64,000 nucleotides of DNA from Apostichopus japonicus (Eukaryota > Echinodermata > Holothuroidea > Aspidochirotida > Stichopodidae). The notes beneath the pieces are model-generated. The model did not search any database. It was not told the origin of the DNA and worked only from the letters and a program-made list of their open reading frames with translations. This document shows, piece after piece, positions 11,294-22,530 of this stretch; the first letter of the stretch is position 1, and each line of letters starts with the position of its first letter. Location: positions 18,306,841-18,370,840 of the forward strand of contig NC_092575.1 in the NCBI RefSeq assembly GCF_037975245.1, given 5' to 3'. The position numbers and the translations under genes are program-made.

Positions 11294-11510
11294 GTAAGGC
11301 CAATCTCACTAATTAGCGGTGTCTACTTTGATCAAAGTGAGTTCTATCACTGGCAAAATGTAAGGCCGATCTCACTAATTAGCGGTGTACACTTTGATCA
11401 AAGTGAGTTCCATCACTGACGAAATGTAAGGCCGATCTCACTAATTAGCGGTGTATACCTTGATTAAAGTGAGTTCCATCACTGATGATATACTGCCGAA
11501 TCTCACTAAC
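11294..11510. repeat. 66-bp tandem repeat, about three copies
   Basis: GTAAGGCC(A/G)ATCTCACTAATT starts at 11294, 11360 and 11426, exactly 66 bases apart, with a partial fourth unit to about 11510. Each unit contains the palindromic ACTTTGATCAAAGT (slightly altered in the third). It lies inside the foldback element, next to its right arm. Confidence 0.9.
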
Positions 11511-12142
11511 GTAGGTAATGCCTATACCTCAAAGTTCATAAACAAGTGAATTATTTCATCCCAAATAGACTTCATTGTTTTCGGGATTCATTTAAGGATA
11601 AAAAATAAGCATTTCATATATAGTCCGGTGGTGTCTGATGGTCATTTATTTTGCCTCCGGTTGGGTCCGGTATGGTACGATATGGTCAGGCATGGTCCGA
11701 ATGGGCCCGGTATGGTAATTATTCATACCCGGTATGGTCCGATATGGTCCGGTATGGTACGATATGGTCCGGTATGGTCCGAATGGGTCCGGTATGGGAA
11801 TTAGTCATACCGGTTAAGAACCCCTTTACGCAGATAATATTTCAGTTGAGAAAACAGTTGAGAAATTTGCATCAGATGGCAATCGTCGGATAGCTCTCGC
11901 CTTCTCTAATATTAGGCTAACTTAAACATTTACAGAACTTTGTATCAAAGACAATTACTGGCTATAGTTGTATCAAAGACATTTCTGGCCTATCTATATA
12001 TGTATCTACAAGTATCAGCAGTTGAAAAGTAAGACTACTCTGTACATGTACTTTGCTAATTTTAAATACCGAACATTATGTAGTATTGAATTACGTACTA
12101 TTTTAACTCATTTGTTTTTTGGGTTTAAAAGTGATATTGAAT

Positions 12143-12361
12143 GAGGTGTCTCAAGTTAGCAAGAGGCCATGGAACCAGAATGAACACTCGGGAAGGGCCG
12201 TTTCCGGCCATCTGGGGGGTTTGTAAAACCAAAAATTTTCTTCTACGCTCCGCGCCATCCAATGGTGGCGCTCCGCTCAGATAGTCGTGCCTACAATTTG
12301 AAAATCCATATCAGTCGCAAAAAGTGCTCCCCCCCTTTCAAAATTCCTGGCTACGTCGCTG
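12143..12361. repeat. Right-end segment shared with 1069-1248
   Basis: Subterminal sequence of the 8537-12361 element. Near-identity to 1069-1248 over about 160 bases shows that members of this family are dispersed. The copies diverge only in the last 60 bases before the terminus. Confidence 0.85.
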
Positions 12362-12369
12362 CGCACAGG

Positions 12370-12904
12370 AAAGTAGTGCTGGCCATTAGATTTAGAGCAC
12401 TTATGTTTACAACCATACATGTTGACTGGTGAATTAATTAGGTGAGCTCAAGGATGAATCCTAGTGGCAGTATTGGGGGTAGTTTATGCTATCAAGTAAC
12501 AAATTCTTAATGCTAGAGTGAATTTGAGGAGGACTGTTTATCTATAGACAGTCTTGGCCTTCATGCATAGCATTAGACCTAGTTTGTATTGCTATGCCCA
12601 TAGTAGTAGTAGGCTTCTTCTTATGGCCATATTCAACTTCAATTCCTATGATGGAGATACACAGCATATAGGTCCATTAGGCCTAAAGCAGTCCAGCTAC
12701 AGTCAGGGTTGCACTGGCATAATTAGGTCTAGGCTAGGCTTGTTATAACTCAGTCGTAGGCCTAGACTAAGCAAGGCATAGGCCTATGCTTGTTTGCTTT
12801 GATCTCAAATAAGTAGTAAGCCAAGCCTAAAATGGAACTGAACAGGAAATCCTGGACTTTATGACCAAAACATGCCTATCTACTCTTACTGTCGTAATAT
12901 AGTC
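12370..12904. other. Intergenic, rich in TAGGCCTA-type words
   Basis: No gene supported; the plus-strand frame at 12554-12748 has no motif. Many AGGCCT/TAGGCC words are present, as in 8140-8520 on the other side of the composite transposon. Confidence 0.5.
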
Positions 12905-13182
12905 AGTATTGCGAAGTTCGCCATACTGCGAAGATCGGCCAACCTTAACAAATACACGATTTCACCATGAAAATCTACAGGAAGAGTCAAATTTCACCAA
13001 AAAGTACGAAGCTACAGTTATTTTCTCTCCAAAATGACCCGTGTGCAAGAAATTACTTACATATTTGTCAATAAAATGACGAAGATCTATGAAGTCTGTT
13101 ATAATTACTGAAAAAGCAACTGCGCCCCCAATTTTATCACCATCGCCACACTGTGGGTTGCGCGTCCGAACTTCGCAATACT
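12905..13182. mobile_element. Inverted-repeat element (possible MITE or hairpin)
   Basis: AGTATTGCGAAGTTCG at 12905-12920 is repeated as a perfect 16-base inverted copy at 13167-13182. A partial third copy (cgaacttcgaag) lies near 13370. No clear target-site duplication is seen, so the mobile nature is an inference. The minus-strand frame at 12962-13207 fills most of the interior but has no known motif. Confidence 0.55.
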
Positions 13183-14046
13183 CTAGCAAGAAATACCAGT
13201 TCCACAATCACGAAGAATCTTCTTGGAAAACAACGTGAAAACAGTTTGCAGGAAAGAAAGTTTGGCCGTGTATCGTACTATAACAAAATTCTCCCACCAT
13301 ATGAAGTATATTTTCAAATGATTTATACCAGAAGATTTAGTTTTGGGGTGTTTTAAGTCTTAAGTGGCCGAACTTCGAAGTCACCATCCTACTAGTTGTT
13401 GAAGCCTAGCCTACTTACCGAGTAGTAGTAGTGCCTATGGCCCTATGCCTATCCCCACCTCACACAGCTTGGTAGGCCTCTAGACCGTCATGCAATTGAA
13501 ATTTTGTCTCCCAAATCTTTCGTCTTTGTACTTTGGTAGGCAAACCAAAAGAACGAACTCTATCTCCATTATGCTGGCTACATCAGGCCGCACAGCAAGG
13601 CAAGATATTTTCTTTAAAACACTACAAAACCATTTTAGCCTAGCCTACACACGTTTTATACAAAATATGTGTTTGTATGCCAGTGTCGTCTGCAAATTGC
13701 AAAAAGTTTTTGATTTAGGGTGGCATACTCCTATTAGAATCAATATCCATCCGCCCGATTGTTAATCAATCTCAGGAAAAGTTCCAAAAAGCAGCAGGAG
13801 AACATCTTTTTTGACCCGTTATCAATCATGATCTGGGTTTTTCTGTGGCTTGCATGTTGAAGAGCATAAATGAACATACATATTGAGCAAAAATTGGGTC
13901 AATTTAAAGGCATTGAAGAGTCGTCCCAAACCGCGTGCGGCCATCTGAAACAGTTAACTTTCCGTGGCTTGCAAGTGACGATTTGTTCGTGTCGCTACGA
14001 AATGCAGACAGTACAGTAATGACACGTGTTACCGTGTTATATTTTA

Positions 14047-14048
<2 letters not shown>
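13183..14048. other. Intergenic, nothing recognisable
   Basis: Frames at 13153-13356 and 13490-13765 show no domain. No transposon termini seen. Confidence 0.5.
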
Positions 14049-14139
<91 letters not shown>

Positions 14140-14183
14140 GTATATATACATATATATGTATATATACATATATGTAAATATAC

Positions 14184-14229
<46 letters not shown>

Positions 14230-14236
14230 TATATAT
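14049..14236. repeat. TA-dinucleotide microsatellite
   Basis: About 190 bp of (TA)n, pure at both ends with interspersed TATG/TACA variants in the centre (14125-14190). It is self-complementary, so it can extrude as a hairpin. Ile/Tyr-only open frames over it on both strands are artefacts. Confidence 0.98.
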
Positions 14237-14674
14237 GGTCTATCATAACGCGTGTGTGCGTATGGACGACTTAAACAATTGTACAATTGTGCTATGAAAC
14301 AAACTACTACGGACGCACCCATCACTTCTTGAGATTGTTCTCATCTGCATGAAAACGCGCGCCCCACAATCCTACGCCCCACCCGGCCTCTTATCGCTAC
14401 CCGATGAGTTACGAAACTTAATTAGAGACCTCCCCCCCCCCCCTAGTACCAAAACCTTGACAAAATCCGACAACACACAACTTAATCGATAACAAGTGAT
14501 CGGGTTGTGTATTAGTGACGTCTAGAGGTCGGCCACTGACCTACATGGAGTGTGACCACTGACGATTTTGCTATTTCCAAGAACATGGTCCAAAAATTCC
14601 CAAGAAATCCCAAGGACACTGTACTTTATGGATATATAGCAATATCTAGCGATATCTAGGTATGGATTTTTGAA
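14237..14674. other. Junction DNA between microsatellite and satellite
   Basis: Ordinary mixed sequence with no gene recognised. The last 30 bases (…gatatctaggtatggatttttgaa) loosely resemble the tail of a satellite unit (cctagatttatat), so the first unit may begin with a diverged partial tail. Confidence 0.5.
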
Positions 14675-14675
14675 T

Positions 14676-15820
14676 CAACTGCTGTCGTGGCGCGGTTGGT
14701 TGCTCTGCTCTGTACCTCGAGAGCGTGACGTATTTTGGATCGCGGGCTCGAGACCAGGGTGGGGGCAGTTTGCTTTTGCCGCGATCTCATACGGTCTCTG
14801 GAACTTTAAGTATTAGAAACGAACCTAGATTTATATCAACTGCTGTCGTGGCGCGGTTGGTTGCTCTGCTCTGTACCTCGAGAGCGTGACGTATTTTGGA
14901 TCGCGGGCTCGAGACCAGGGTGGGGGCAGTTTGCTTTTGCCGCGATCTCATACGGTCTCTGGAACTTTAAGTATTAGAAACGAACCTAGATTTATATCAA
15001 CTGCTGTCGTGGCGCGGTTGGTTGCTCTGCTCTGTACCTCGAGAGCGTGACGTATTTTGGATCGCGGGCTCGAGACCAGGGTGGGGGCAGTTTGCTTTTG
15101 CCGCGATCTCATACGGTCTCCGGAACTTTAAGTATTAGAAACGAACCTAGATTTATATCAACTGCTGTCGTGGCGCGGTTGGTTGCTCTGCTCTGTACCT
15201 CGAGAGCGTGACGTATTTTGGATCGCGGGCTCGAGACCAGGGTGGGGGCAGTTTGCTTTTGCCGCGATCTCATACGGTCTCTGGAACTTTAAGTATTAGA
15301 AACGAACCTAGATTTATATCAACTGCTGTCGTGGCGCGGTTGGTTGCTCTGCTCTGTACCTCGAGAGCGTGACGTATTTTGGATCGCGGGCTCGAGACCA
15401 GGGTGGGGGCAGTTTGCTTTTGCCGCGATCTCATACGGTCTCTGGAACTTTAAGTATTAGAAACGAACCTAGATTTATATCAACTGCTGTCGTGGCGCGG
15501 TTGGTTGCTCTGCTCTGTACCTCGAGAGCGTGACGTATTTTGGATCGCGGGCTCGAGACCAGGGTGGGGGCAGTTTGCTTTTGCCGCGATCTCATACGGT
15601 CTCTGGAGCTTTTAGTATTAGAAACGAACCTAGATTTATATCAACTGCTGTCGTGGCGCGGTTGGTTGCTCTGCTCTGTACCTCGAGAGCGTGACGTATT
15701 TTGGATCGCGGGCTCGAGACCAGGGTGGGGGCAGTTTGCTTTTGCCGCGATCTCATACGGTCTCTGGAACTTTAAGTATTAGAAACGAACCTAGATTTAT
15801 ATCAACTGCTGTCGTGGCGC
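14676..15820 (+). repeat. Edge domain: seven 161-bp units
   Basis: The first seven units all carry the doubled CTCTG. They are near-identical, with rare changes (tctccgg near 15118; ggagctttt near 15606). The array is therefore not visibly decayed at its border, contrary to the usual gradient of divergence toward satellite edges. Confidence 0.85.
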
Positions 15821-18800
15821 GGTTGGTTGCTCTGTACCTCGAGAGCGTGACGTATTTTGGATCGCGGGCTCGAGACCAGGGTGGGGGCAGTTTGCTTTTG
15901 CCGCGATCTCATACGGTCTCTGGAACTTTAAGTATTAGAAACGAACCTAGTTTTATATCAACTGCTGTCGTGGCGCGTTTGGTTGCTCTGTACCTCGAGA
16001 GCGTGACGTATTTTGGATCGCGGGCTCGAGACCAGGGTGGGGGCAGTTTGCTTTTGCCGCGATCTCATACGGTCTCTGGAACTTTAAGTATTAGAAACGA
16101 ACCTAGATTTATATCAACTGCTGTCGTGGCGCGGTTGGTTGCTCTGTACCTCGAGAGCGTGACGTATTTTGGATCGCGGGCTCGAGACCAGGGTGGGGGC
16201 AGTTTGCTTTTGCCGCGATCTCATACGGTCTCTGGAACTTTAAGTATTAGAAACGAACCTAGATTTATATCAACTGCTGTCGTGGCGCGGTTGGTTGCTC
16301 TGCTCTGTACCTCGAGAGCGTGACGTATTTTGGATCGCGGGCTCGAGACCAGGGTGGGGGCAGTTTGCTTTTGCCGCGATCTCATACGGTCTCTGGAACT
16401 TTAAGTATTAGAAACGAACCTAGATTTATATCAACTGCTGTCGTGGCGCGGTTGGTTGCTCTGCTCTGTACCTCGAGAGCGTGACGTATTTTGGATCGCG
16501 GGCTCGAGACCAGGGTGGGGGCAGTTTGCTTTTGCCGCGATCTCATACGGTCTCTGGAACTTTAAGTATTAGAAACGAACCTAGTTTTATATCAACTGCT
16601 GTCGTGGCGCGGTTGGTTGCTCTGTACCTCGAGAGCGTGACGTATTTTGGATCGCGGGCTCGAGACCAGGGTGGGGGCAGTTTGCTTTTGCCGCGATCTC
16701 ATACGGTCTCTGGAGCTTTTAGTATTAGAAACGAACATAGTTTTATATCAACTGCTGTCGTGGCGCGGTTGGTTGCTCTGCTCTGTACCTCGAGAGCGTG
16801 ACGTATTTTGGATCGCGGGCTCGAGACCAGGGTGAGGGCAGTTTGCTTTTGCCGCGATCTCATACGGTCTCTGGAGCTTTTAGTATTAGAAACGAACCTA
16901 GATTTATATCAACTGCTGTCGTGGCGCGGTTGGTTGCTCTGCTCTGTACCTCGAGAGCGTGACGTATTTTGGATCGCGGGCTCGAGACCAGGGTGGGGGC
17001 AGTTTGCTTTTGCCGCGATCTCATACGGTCTCTGGAACTTTAAGTATTAGAAACGAACCTAGATTTATATCAACTGCTGTCGTGGCGCGGTTGGTTGCTC
17101 TGCTCTGTACCTCGAGAGCGTGACGTATTTTGGATCGCGGGCTCGAGACCAGGGTGGGGGCAGTTTGCTTTTGCCGCGATCTTATACGGTCTCTGGAACT
17201 TTAAGTATTAGAAACGAACCTAGATTTATATCAACTGCTGTCGTGGCGCGGTTGGTTGCTCTGCTCTGTACCTCGAGAGCGTGACGTATTTTGGATCGCG
17301 GGCTCGAGACCAGGGTGGGGGCAGTTTGCTTTTGCCGCGATCTCATACGGTCTCTGGAGCTTTTAGTATTAGAAACGAACCTAGATTTATATCAACTGCT
17401 GTCGTGGCGCGGTTGGTTGCTCTGCTCTGTACCTCGAGAGCGTGACGTATTTTGGATCGCGGGCTCGAGACCAGGGTGGGGGCAGTTTGCTTTTGCCGCG
17501 ATCTCATACGGTCTCTGGAACTTTAAGTATTAGAAACGAACCTAGATTTATATCAACTGCTGTCGTGGCGCGGTTGGTTGCTCTGTACCTCGAGAGCGTG
17601 ACGTATTTTGGATCGCGGGCTCGAGACCAGGGTGGGGGCAGTTTGCTTTTGCCGCGATCTCATACGGTCTCTGGAACTTTAAGTATTAGAAACGAACCTA
17701 GATTTATATCAACTGCTGTCGTGGCGCGGTTGGTTGCTCTGCTCTGTACCTCGAGAGCGTGACGTATTTTGGATCGCGGGCTCGAGACCAGGGTGGGGGC
17801 AGTTTGCTTTTGCCGCGATCTCATACGGTCTCTGGAACTTTATGTATTAGAAACGAACCTAGATTTATATCAACTGCTGTCGTGGCGCGGTTGGTTGCTC
17901 TGCTCTGTACCTCGAGAGCGTGACGTATTTTGGATCGCGGGCTCGAGACCAGGGTGGGGGCAGTTTGCTTTTGCCGCGATCTCATACGGTCTCTGGAACT
18001 TTAAGTATTAGAAACGAACCTAGATTTATATCAACTGCTGTCGTGGCGCGGTTGGTTGCTCTGCTCTGTACCTCGAGAGCGTGACGTATTTTGGATCGCG
18101 GGCTCGAGACCAGGGTGGGGGCAGTTTGCTTTTGCCGCGATCTCATACGGTCTCTGGAACTTTAAGTATTAGAAACGAACCTAGATTTATATCAACTGCT
18201 GTCGTGGCGCGGTTGGTTGCTCTGCTCTGTACCTCGAGAGCGTGACGTATTTTGGATCGCGGGCTCGAGACCAGGGTGGGGGCAGTTTGCTTTTGCCGCG
18301 ATCTCATACGGTCTCTGGAGCTTTTAGTATTAGAAACGAACCTAGATTTATATCAACTGCTGTCGTGGCGCGGTTGGTTGCTCTGCTCTGTACCTCGAGA
18401 GCGTGACGTATTTTGGATCGCGGGCTCGAGACCAGGGTGGGGGCAGTTTGCTTTTGCCGCGATCTCATACGGTCTCTGGAACTTTAAGTATTAGAAACGA
18501 ACCTAGATTTATATCAACTGCTGTCGTGGCGCGGTTGGTTGCTCTGTACCTCGAGAGCGTGACGTATTTTGGATCGCGGGCTCGAGACCAGGGTGGGGGC
18601 AGTTTGCTTTTGCCGCGATCTCATACGGTCTCTGGAACTTTAAGTATTAGAAACGAACCTAGTTTTATATCAACTGCTGTCGTGGCGCGTTTGGTTGCTC
18701 TGTACCTCGAGAGCGTGACGTATTTTGGATCGCGGGCTCGAGACCAGGGTGGGGGCAGTTTGCTTTTGCCGCGATCTCATACGGTCTCTGGAACTTTAAG

Positions 18801-20299
18801 TATTAGAAACGAACCTAGATTTATATCAACTGCTGTCGTGGCGCGGTTGGTTGCTCTGTACCTCGAGAGCGTGACGTATTTTGGATCGCGGGCTCGAGAC
18901 CAGGGTGGGGGCAGTTTGCTTTTGCCGCGATCTCATACGGTCTCTGGAACTTTAAGTATTAGAAACGAACCTAGATTTATATCAACTGCTGTCGTGGCGC
19001 GGTTGGTTGCTCTGCTCTGTACCTCGAGAGCGTGACGTATTTTGGATCGCGGGCTCGAGACCAGGGTGGGGGCAGTTTGCTTTTGCCGCGATCTCATACG
19101 GTCTCTGGAGCTTTTAGTATTAGAAACGAACATAGTTTTATATCAACTGCTGTCGTGGCGCGGTTGGTTGCTCTGCTCTGTACCTCGAGAGCGTGACGTA
19201 TTTTGGATCGCGGGCTCGAGACCAGGGTGAGGGCAGTTTGCTTTTGCCGCGATCTCATACGGTCTCTGGAGCTTTTAGTATTAGAAACGAACCTAGATTT
19301 ATATCAACTGCTGTCGTGGCGCGGTTGGTTGCTCTGCTCTGTACCTCGAGAGCGTGACGTATTTTGGATCGCGGGCTCGAGACCAGGGTGGGGGCAGTTT
19401 GCTTTTGCCGCGATCTCATACGGTCTCTGGAACTTTAAGTATTAGAAACGAACCTAGATTTATATCAACTGCTGTCGTGGCGCGGTTGGTTGCTCTGCTC
19501 TGTACCTCGAGAGCGTGACGTATTTTGGATCGCGGGCTCGAGACCAGGGTGGGGGCAGTTTGCTTTTGCCGCGATCTTATACGGTCTCTGGAACTTTAAG
19601 TATTAGAAACGAACCTAGATTTATATCAACTGCTGTCGTGGCGCGGTTGGTTGCTCTGCTCTGTACCTCGAGAGCGTGACGTATTTTGGATCGCGGGCTC
19701 GAGACCAGGGTGGGGGCAGTTTGCTTTTGCCGCGATCTCATACGGTCTCTGAAACTTTAAGTATTAGAAACGAACCTAGATTTATATCAACTGCTGTCGT
19801 GGCGCGGTTGGTTGCTCTGCTCTGTACCTCGAGAGCGTGACGTATTTTGGATCGCGGGCTCGAGACCAGGGTGGGGGCAGTTTGCTTTTGCCGCGATCTC
19901 ATACGGTCTCTGGAACTTTAAGTATTAGAAACGAACCTAGATTTATATCAACTGCTGTCGTGGCGCGGTTGGTTGCTCTGCTCTGTACCTCGAGAGCGTG
20001 ACGTATTTTGGATCGCGGGCTCGAGACCAGGGTGGGGGCAGTTTGCTTTTGCCGCGATCTCATACGGTCTCTGGAACTTTAAGTATTAGAAACGAACCTA
20101 GATTTATATCAACTGCTGTCGTGGCGCGGTTGGTTGCTCTGCTCTGTACCTCGAGAGCGTGACGTATTTTGGATCGCGGGCTCGAGACCAGGGTGGGGGC
20201 AGTTTGCTTTTGCCGCGATCTCATACGGTCTCTGGAACTTTAAGTATTAGAAACGAACCTAGATTTATATCAACTGCTGTCGTGGCGCGGTTGGTTGCT

Positions 20300-22530
20300 C
20301 TGTACCTCGAGAGCGTGACGTATTTTGGATCGCGGGCTCGAGACCAGGGTGGGGGCAGTTTCCTTTTGCCGCGATCTTATACGGTCTCTGGAACTTTAAG
20401 TATTAGAAACGAACCTAGATTTATATCAACTGCTGTCGTGGCGCGGTTGGTTGCTCTGTACCTCGAGAGCGTGACGTATTTTGGATCGCGGGCTCGAGAC
20501 CATGGTGGGGGCATTTTGCTTTTGCCGCGATCTTATACGGTCTCTGGAACTTTAAGTATTAGAAACGAGCCTAGATTTATATCAACTGCTGTCGTGGCGC
20601 TGTTGGTTGCTCTGTACCTCGAGAGCGTGACGTATTTTGGATCGCGGGCTCGAGACCAGGGTGGGGGCATTTTGCTTTTGCCGCGATCTGATACGGTCTC
20701 TGGAACTTTAAGTATTAGAAACGAGCCTAGATTTATATCAACTGCTGTCGTGGCGCGTTTGGTTGCTCTGTACCTCGAGAGCGTGACGTATTTTGGATCG
20801 CGGGCTCGAGACCAGGGTGGGGGCAGTTTGCTTTTGCCGCGATCTGATACGGTCTCTGGAACTTTAAGTATTAGAAACGAGCCTAGATTTATATCAACTG
20901 CTGTCGTGGCGCGGTTGGTTGCTCTGTACCTCGAGAGCGTGACGTATTTTGGATCGCGGGCTCGAGACCAGGGTGGGGGCAGTTTCCTTTTGCCGCGATC
21001 TTATACGGTCTCTGGAACTTTAAGTATTAGAAACGAACCTAGATTTATATCAACTGCTGTCGTGGCGCGGTTGGTTGCTCTGTACCTCGAGAGCGTGACG
21101 TATTTTGGATCGCGGGCTCGAGACCATGGTGGGGGCATTTTGCTTTTGCCGCGATCTCATACGGTCTCTGGAACTTTAAGTATTAGAAACGAACCTAGAT
21201 TTATATCAACTCTGTCGTGGTGCGGTTGGTTGCTCTGTACCTCGAGAGCGTGACGTATTTTGGATCGCGGGCTCGAGACCAGGGTGGGGGCATTTTGCTT
21301 TTGCCGCGATCTTATACGGTCTCTGGAACTTTAAGTATTAGAAACGAACCTAGATTTATATCAACTGCTGTCGTGGCGCGGTTGGTTGCTCTGTACCTCG
21401 AGAGCGTGACGTATTTTGGATCGCGGGCTCGAGACCAGGGTGGGGGCAGTTTCCTTTTGCCGCGATCTTATACGGTCTCTGGAACTTTAAGTATTAGAAA
21501 CGAACCTAGATTTATATCAACTGCTGTCGTGGCGCGGTTGGTTGCTCTGTACCTCGAGAGCGTGACGTATTTTGGATCGCGGGCTCGAGACCATGGTGGG
21601 GGCATTTTGCTTTTGCCGCGATCTTATACGGTCTCTGGAACTTTAAGTATTAGAAACGAGCCTAGATTTATATCAACTGCTGTCGTGGCGCGGTTGGTTG
21701 CTCTGTACCTCGAGAGCGTGACGTATTTTGGATCGCGGGCTCGAGACCAGGGTGGGGGCATTTTGCTTTTGCCGCGATCTGATACGGTCTCTGGAACTTT
21801 AAGTATTAGAAACGAGCCTAGATTTATATCAACTGCTGTCGTGGCGCGGTTGGTTGCTCTGTACCTCGAGAGCGTGACGTATTTTGGATCACGGGCTCGA
21901 GACCAGGGTGGGGGCAGTTTGCTTTTGCCGCGATCTGATACGGTCTCTGGAACTTTAAGTATTAGAAACGAGCCTAGATTTATATCAACTGCTGTCGTGG
22001 CGCGGTTGGTTGCTCTGTACCTCGAGAGCGTGACGTATTTTGGATCGCGGGCTCGAGACCAGGGTGGGGGCAGTTTGCTTTTGCCGCGATCTCATACGGT
22101 CTCTGGAACTTTAAGTATTAGAAACGAGCCTAGATTTATATCAACTGCTGTCGTGGCGCGGTTGGTTGCTCTGTACCTCGAGAGCGTGACGTATTTTGGA
22201 TCGCGGGCTCGAGACCAGGGTGGGGGCAGTTTGCTTTTGCCGCGATCTTATACGGTCTCTGGAACTTTAAGTATTAGAAACGAGCCTAGATTTATATCAA
22301 CTGCTGTCGTGGCGCGGTTGGTTGCTCTGTACCTCGAGAGCGTGACGTATTTTGGATCGCGGGCTCGAGACCAGGGTGGGGGCAGTTTGCTTTTGCCGCG
22401 ATCTGATACGGTCTCTGGAACTTTAAGTATTAGAAACGAGCCTAGATTTATATCAACTGCTGTCGTGGCGCGGTTGGTTGCTCTGTACCTCGAGAGCGTG
22501 ACGTATTTTGGATCGCGGGCTCGAGACCAG
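20300..22530 (+). repeat. Higher-order repeat block with CCATGG marker units
   Basis: Units with GACCATGGTGGGGGCATTTTG occur at 20500, 21124 and 21591. The 624-base spacing is four units; the second interval is three units minus one base. They follow a unit with CAGTTTCC and precede one with CATTTTG…GATCTGATAC, giving a four-unit theme. A one-base deletion (CAACTCTGTCG) lies at 21207. Confidence 0.85.

Larger units (their letters stand above)
9524..11812. mobile_element. Foldback-like DNA transposon with 187-bp terminal inverted repeats
   Basis: The terminal inverted repeats span 9524-9710 and 11626-11812, each 187 bp. They end in GGGTATTACTAATT and, inverted, CGGTATGACTAATT. The flanking GTTAAGAA at 9516-9523 recurs exactly at 11813-11820. 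The arms consist largely of about 20-bp sub-repeats of the CCATACCGGACCATATCGTA kind, as in foldback elements. The outer tip does not follow the hAT CAnnG form, so the superfamily is uncertain despite the 8-bp duplication. The interior holds an hAT fragment (9939-10431), another solo end (10467) and two families of tandem repeats. Apparent frames at 9513-9717 and 11651-11893 are readings of the sub-repeats. Confidence 0.9.
8537..12361. mobile_element. Composite hAT-like transposon (3.8 kb) with nested insertions
   Basis: The left end CAGGGACGTAGCCAGG (8537-8552) is matched by an inverted right end CCTGGCTACGTCGCTG (12346-12361), with one mismatch in 16. Both ends continue into a G-run followed by AGC. 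The flanking 8 bases CGCACAGG at 8529-8536 recur exactly at 12362-12369. This pairing across 3.8 kb shows that everything between arrived as one insertion or was added to it later. Nested inside are the foldback-like element 9524-11812 and a solo end at 9235. No intact transposase is present; 8553-9234 and 11821-12142 show no recognised coding sequence. The last 219 bases (12143-12361) are shared with 1069-1248. Confidence 0.9.

Noticed and set aside
9516-11820. piggyBac or Kolobok element with TTAA duplication
   Set aside because: TTAA is present within GTTAAGAA at both sides. Using TTAA alone misaligns the termini, whereas the full 8-bp duplication aligns both arms base for base.
12962-13207. 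81-residue minus-strand protein
   Set aside because: It lies inside the inverted-repeat segment, is short, has no motif, and nearby sequence shows no gene structure.
13935-14325. Ile/Tyr-rich frames on both strands
   Set aside because: They are translations of the TA microsatellite.
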